From the NCBI GenBank assembly GCA_913031655.1, contig CAJWFY010000019.1, forward strand, positions 1 through 15,919: a stretch of DNA of 15,919 nucleotides, given 5' to 3'. Positions 13,961-15,919 of the stretch are shown here, piece by piece; position 1 is the first letter of the stretch, and each line of letters opens with the position of its first letter. Below the pieces are notes generated by a model. The model did no database searches, had not been told where the DNA came from, and saw only the letters and a list, made by a program, of their open reading frames with translations. The translations under genes and the position numbers were made by a program. Origin of the DNA: an uncultured Flavobacteriaceae bacterium (GTDB taxonomy: Bacteria; Bacteroidota; Bacteroidia; Flavobacteriales; Flavobacteriaceae).

Positions 13961-15919
13961 CTATTCCCTTGTGACCTTTTCAATTCCATTAATTTTTTTC
14001 AACCTTTGAATAAGTTTACTAAGTATATTTTTAGTTTTTACTTTAAAAATAATTCTCCCTTTAAATGTATCTCCTTCAGTTTCAAAACTCATTTTTTTCA
14101 TATTAATATTCAAACTATTTGAAATTAACTTAGTAATCTCGTTAGCAATACCTAAATTATCAATTCCTGATATATTTATTGTTGTACTAAACTCTTCTTG
14201 ACTTGAATCAATCCACTTTGATTTAAGAATTCTGTATGAAAATTTTGATTGTAAACTTATTGAGTTTGGACAATCTTGTTTATGAATTTTAACACCTTCA
14301 TTAATGGTGACAAACCCAAAAACATCATCACCAGGAATTGGACTACAGCATTTGGCTATTGAAAAATCTAGTTTTTCTTCTTCATTTCCAAAAACAATCT
14401 GATCAAAATTTGACCTGACTTCATCTTCTAGATGATTAATTTCTTTTTTATTAGTTAACCTTTTTCTGAAAAAATTTATAAACCTATTATTGTTTGAGGC
14501 TGCAAATTTCTTTAAAGCTGTATTGTCTATTTTTCCAATTCCAACTCTGTAAAATAAATCAAGACTAGTTTTTAAATCAAAGTAGTTGCCTAAATCATTT
14601 ACGCTTTTTTCATCAAATTTAATTTTTAACTGCTTTAACTTTCGTCTAAGAATTTCTTTTCCATCTTCAGCTAATAATTGTTTCTCTTCCTTTAAAGCGG
14701 TTCTTATTTTTGATTTTGCTCTTGATGTTCTGACATAGTCTAACCAGTTCGATGAAGGTTTGGTGTTTTCTGATTTAATTATTTCAATTTGATCTCCACT
14801 TTTTAGTTCATGACTCAAAGGAACTATCTTTCCGTTTACTTTAATTCCTCTAGTTTTTAGACCTAGTCCAGTGTGAATACTAAAAGCAAAATCTAGTGCA
14901 CTGGATCCTTTTGGTAAAGATTTTAAATCTCCTTCTGGAGTGAAAACAAATATTTCAGTTGAATATAGATTTAACTTAAAATCCTCAACAAAATCTAATG
15001 CACTTGTATCAGAATTTTCAAGAACTTCTTGTAATCTGTTAAGCCACCCTTCTAGTCCATTTTCAGATTGTTTCCCTTGTTTATACATGAAATGTGCTGC
15101 ATATCCTTTTTCCGCAATTTCATGCATTCGTTCTGATCTTATTTGAACCTCTACCCATTTTGATTTTGGACCAACAACAGTTACATGGAGAGCTTCATAT
15201 CCGTTTGATCTAGGTGAGGTTATCCAGTCTCTTAGTCTTAACGGATTGGGAGTGTAGAAATCTGTTATTATAGAATAAATTTTCCAAGCAATAAATTTTT
15301 CACTTTCTTTTTTAGAATTATATACTATTCTAATAGCAAATTTGTCGTAAATTTCTTCAAATGATATGTTTTTTTTTAAAATCTTATCTTTTATTGAGTA
15401 AATAGATTTTGTTCTTCCACTAATTTTAAAACTTAAATTTTCCTTTTTTAATTTTTCATTGATTCTTCTTGAAAAATTCTTAATATATTTATTTTGCTCA
15501 TCCTTTGTTTGTTCAATTTTATTTTTAATTTCATTGTAAACTCCAGGTTCTGTGTATTTTAATCCAAGGTCTTCTAATTCAGACTTTACATCATAAAGTC
15601 CAATTCTGTGAGCAATTGGGGCATATATATAGAGTGTTTCAGAAGCGATTTTGATTTGCTTTTCAACAGGCATCGCATCTAAAGTTTGCATGTTGTGAAG
15701 TCTGTCAGCTATTTTAATCAAAATCACTCTAACATCGTCATTAAGAGTTAATAACATTTTTCTAAAATTCTCCGCCTGTAAAGAAACATGTTTCTCTTTC
15801 TTTAGTTTAGAGATTTTTGTTAAACCAACTACTATTTTACATATTGTCTTACCAAATAATTTTTCAATTCTTTTAGCATCATATTCGGTATCTTCAATAA
15901 CATCGTGCAAAAGAGCTGA
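13961..15919 (-). CDS. rsh: RelA/SpoT homologue (RSH), N-terminus cut by window edge
   Basis: A long RSH enzyme that makes and degrades (p)ppGpp, the stringent-response alarmone. The frame is open to base 15919 (the last three codons read Ser-Ala-Leu), so the visible 652 residues lack perhaps 80-90 at the start. In the fragment, the hydrolase domain shows LHDVIEDT (H5, D6, E9, D10) and RLHNM. The synthetase shows GRTKSIYSI near 168, YDKFAIRI with D192, RLRDW near 228 and EVQIR with E257. A TGS domain follows at about 320-384, a zinc-finger-like region with CC at 524-525 (also CPNS), and a C-terminal ACT domain from about 575. Both the HD residues and the synthetase acidic residues are present, so a bifunctional Rel-type enzyme is likely. 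An apparent start near 15910 is really an internal Leu codon. Confidence 0.95.
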   Translation of the reverse strand, partial: SALLHDVIEDTEYDAKRIEKLFGKTICKIVVGLTKISKLKKEKHVSLQAENFRKMLLTLNDDVRVILIKIADRLHNMQTLDAMPVEKQIKIASETLYIYAPIAHRIGLYDVKSELEDLGLKYTEPGVYNEIKNKIEQTKDEQNKYIKNFSRRINEKLKKENLSFKISGRTKSIYSIKDKILKKNISFEEIYDKFAIRIVYNSKKESEKFIAWKIYSIITDFYTPNPLRLRDWITSPRSNGYEALHVTVVGPKSKWVEVQIRSERMHEIAEKGYAAHFMYKQGKQSENGLEGWLNRLQEVLENSDTSALDFVEDFKLNLYSTEIFVFTPEGDLKSLPKGSSALDFAFSIHTGLGLKTRGIKVNGKIVPLSHELKSGDQIEIIKSENTKPSSNWLDYVRTSRAKSKIRTALKEEKQLLAEDGKEILRRKLKQLKIKFDEKSVNDLGNYFDLKTSLDLFYRVGIGKIDNTALKKFAASNNNRFINFFRKRLTNKKEINHLEDEVRSNFDQIVFGNEEEKLDFSIAKCCSPIPGDDVFGFVTINEGVKIHKQDCPNSISLQSKFSYRILKSKWIDSSQEEFSTTINISGIDNLGIANEITKLISNSLNINMKKMSFETEGDTFKGRIIFKVKTKNILSKLIQRLKKINGIEKVTRE

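Noticed and set aside
15908..15910. Apparent start of the RSH gene at a TTG codon
   Set aside because: The frame stays open to the window end and reads S-A-L-L-H-D-V, the standard middle of the HD hydrolase motif, so this is an internal leucine and the gene is partial.
1..15919. A hidden defence, toxin-antitoxin or mobile system
   Set aside because: All but small gaps are filled by recognisable core genes with consistent composition; no inverted-repeat element ends, spacer arrays, transposase, integrase or unexplained small genes were found.

Overview
The window is a compact stretch of an AT-rich bacterial chromosome that looks like core genome of a marine, streamlined member of the Flavobacteriia (Bacteroidetes). 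Four things point there: the protein flavour (Lys/Asn/Ile-rich), the absence of Shine-Dalgarno sites, promoter boxes of the Bacteroidetes TAnnTTTG type, and a gene set and order that I recall from Flavobacteriaceae (RSH, Fur, PurA, OstA-like, class III aminotransferase, TPR protein, two DUF368 proteins, AroE, DUF349, then MazG/Def/RuvX and DapD). The exact genus cannot be read from the sequence. I see no mobile element, CRISPR array, tRNA or rRNA, and no defence or biosynthetic system. No gap between genes is longer than 83 bases.

Layout. (1) Positions 1-2028, minus strand: dapD, tsaC and cca read leftward as one tight run, with cca cut by the window edge. (2) Positions 2029-2111: a divergent promoter region. 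(3) Positions 2112-3873, plus strand: ruvX, def and mazG, spaced 1 and 3 bases apart. (4) Positions 3874-9355, minus strand: a TPR protein, two adjacent DUF368 membrane proteins, aroE and a DUF349 protein, probably one operon from a promoter near 9373-9405. It converges on mazG with the two stop codons touching. (5) Positions 9430-15919, minus strand: an RSH (ppGpp) enzyme cut at its N-terminus by the window edge, a Fur-family regulator, purA, an OstA/LptA-like protein and a class III aminotransferase, spaced 33, 5, 7 and 1 bases apart.

How the genes relate. The set is housekeeping: tRNA maturation (cca, tsaC), lysine/peptidoglycan precursor synthesis (dapD), aromatic precursors (aroE), rRNA processing or recombination (ruvX), N-terminal protein processing (def), nucleotide-pool cleaning (mazG), AMP synthesis (purA), the stringent response (RSH), metal or oxidative-stress regulation (Fur) and envelope biogenesis (OstA-like, and DUF368 proteins, whose family includes undecaprenyl-phosphate translocases). 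The points most worth a second look are the divergence between the two DUF368 copies, a 47-base overlap of the second copy with aroE, promoter boxes four bases from the start codons of ruvX and fur (possible leaderless transcripts), a Fur protein without CXXC pairs, and a short, very lysine-rich DUF349 protein. None amounts to a new system.
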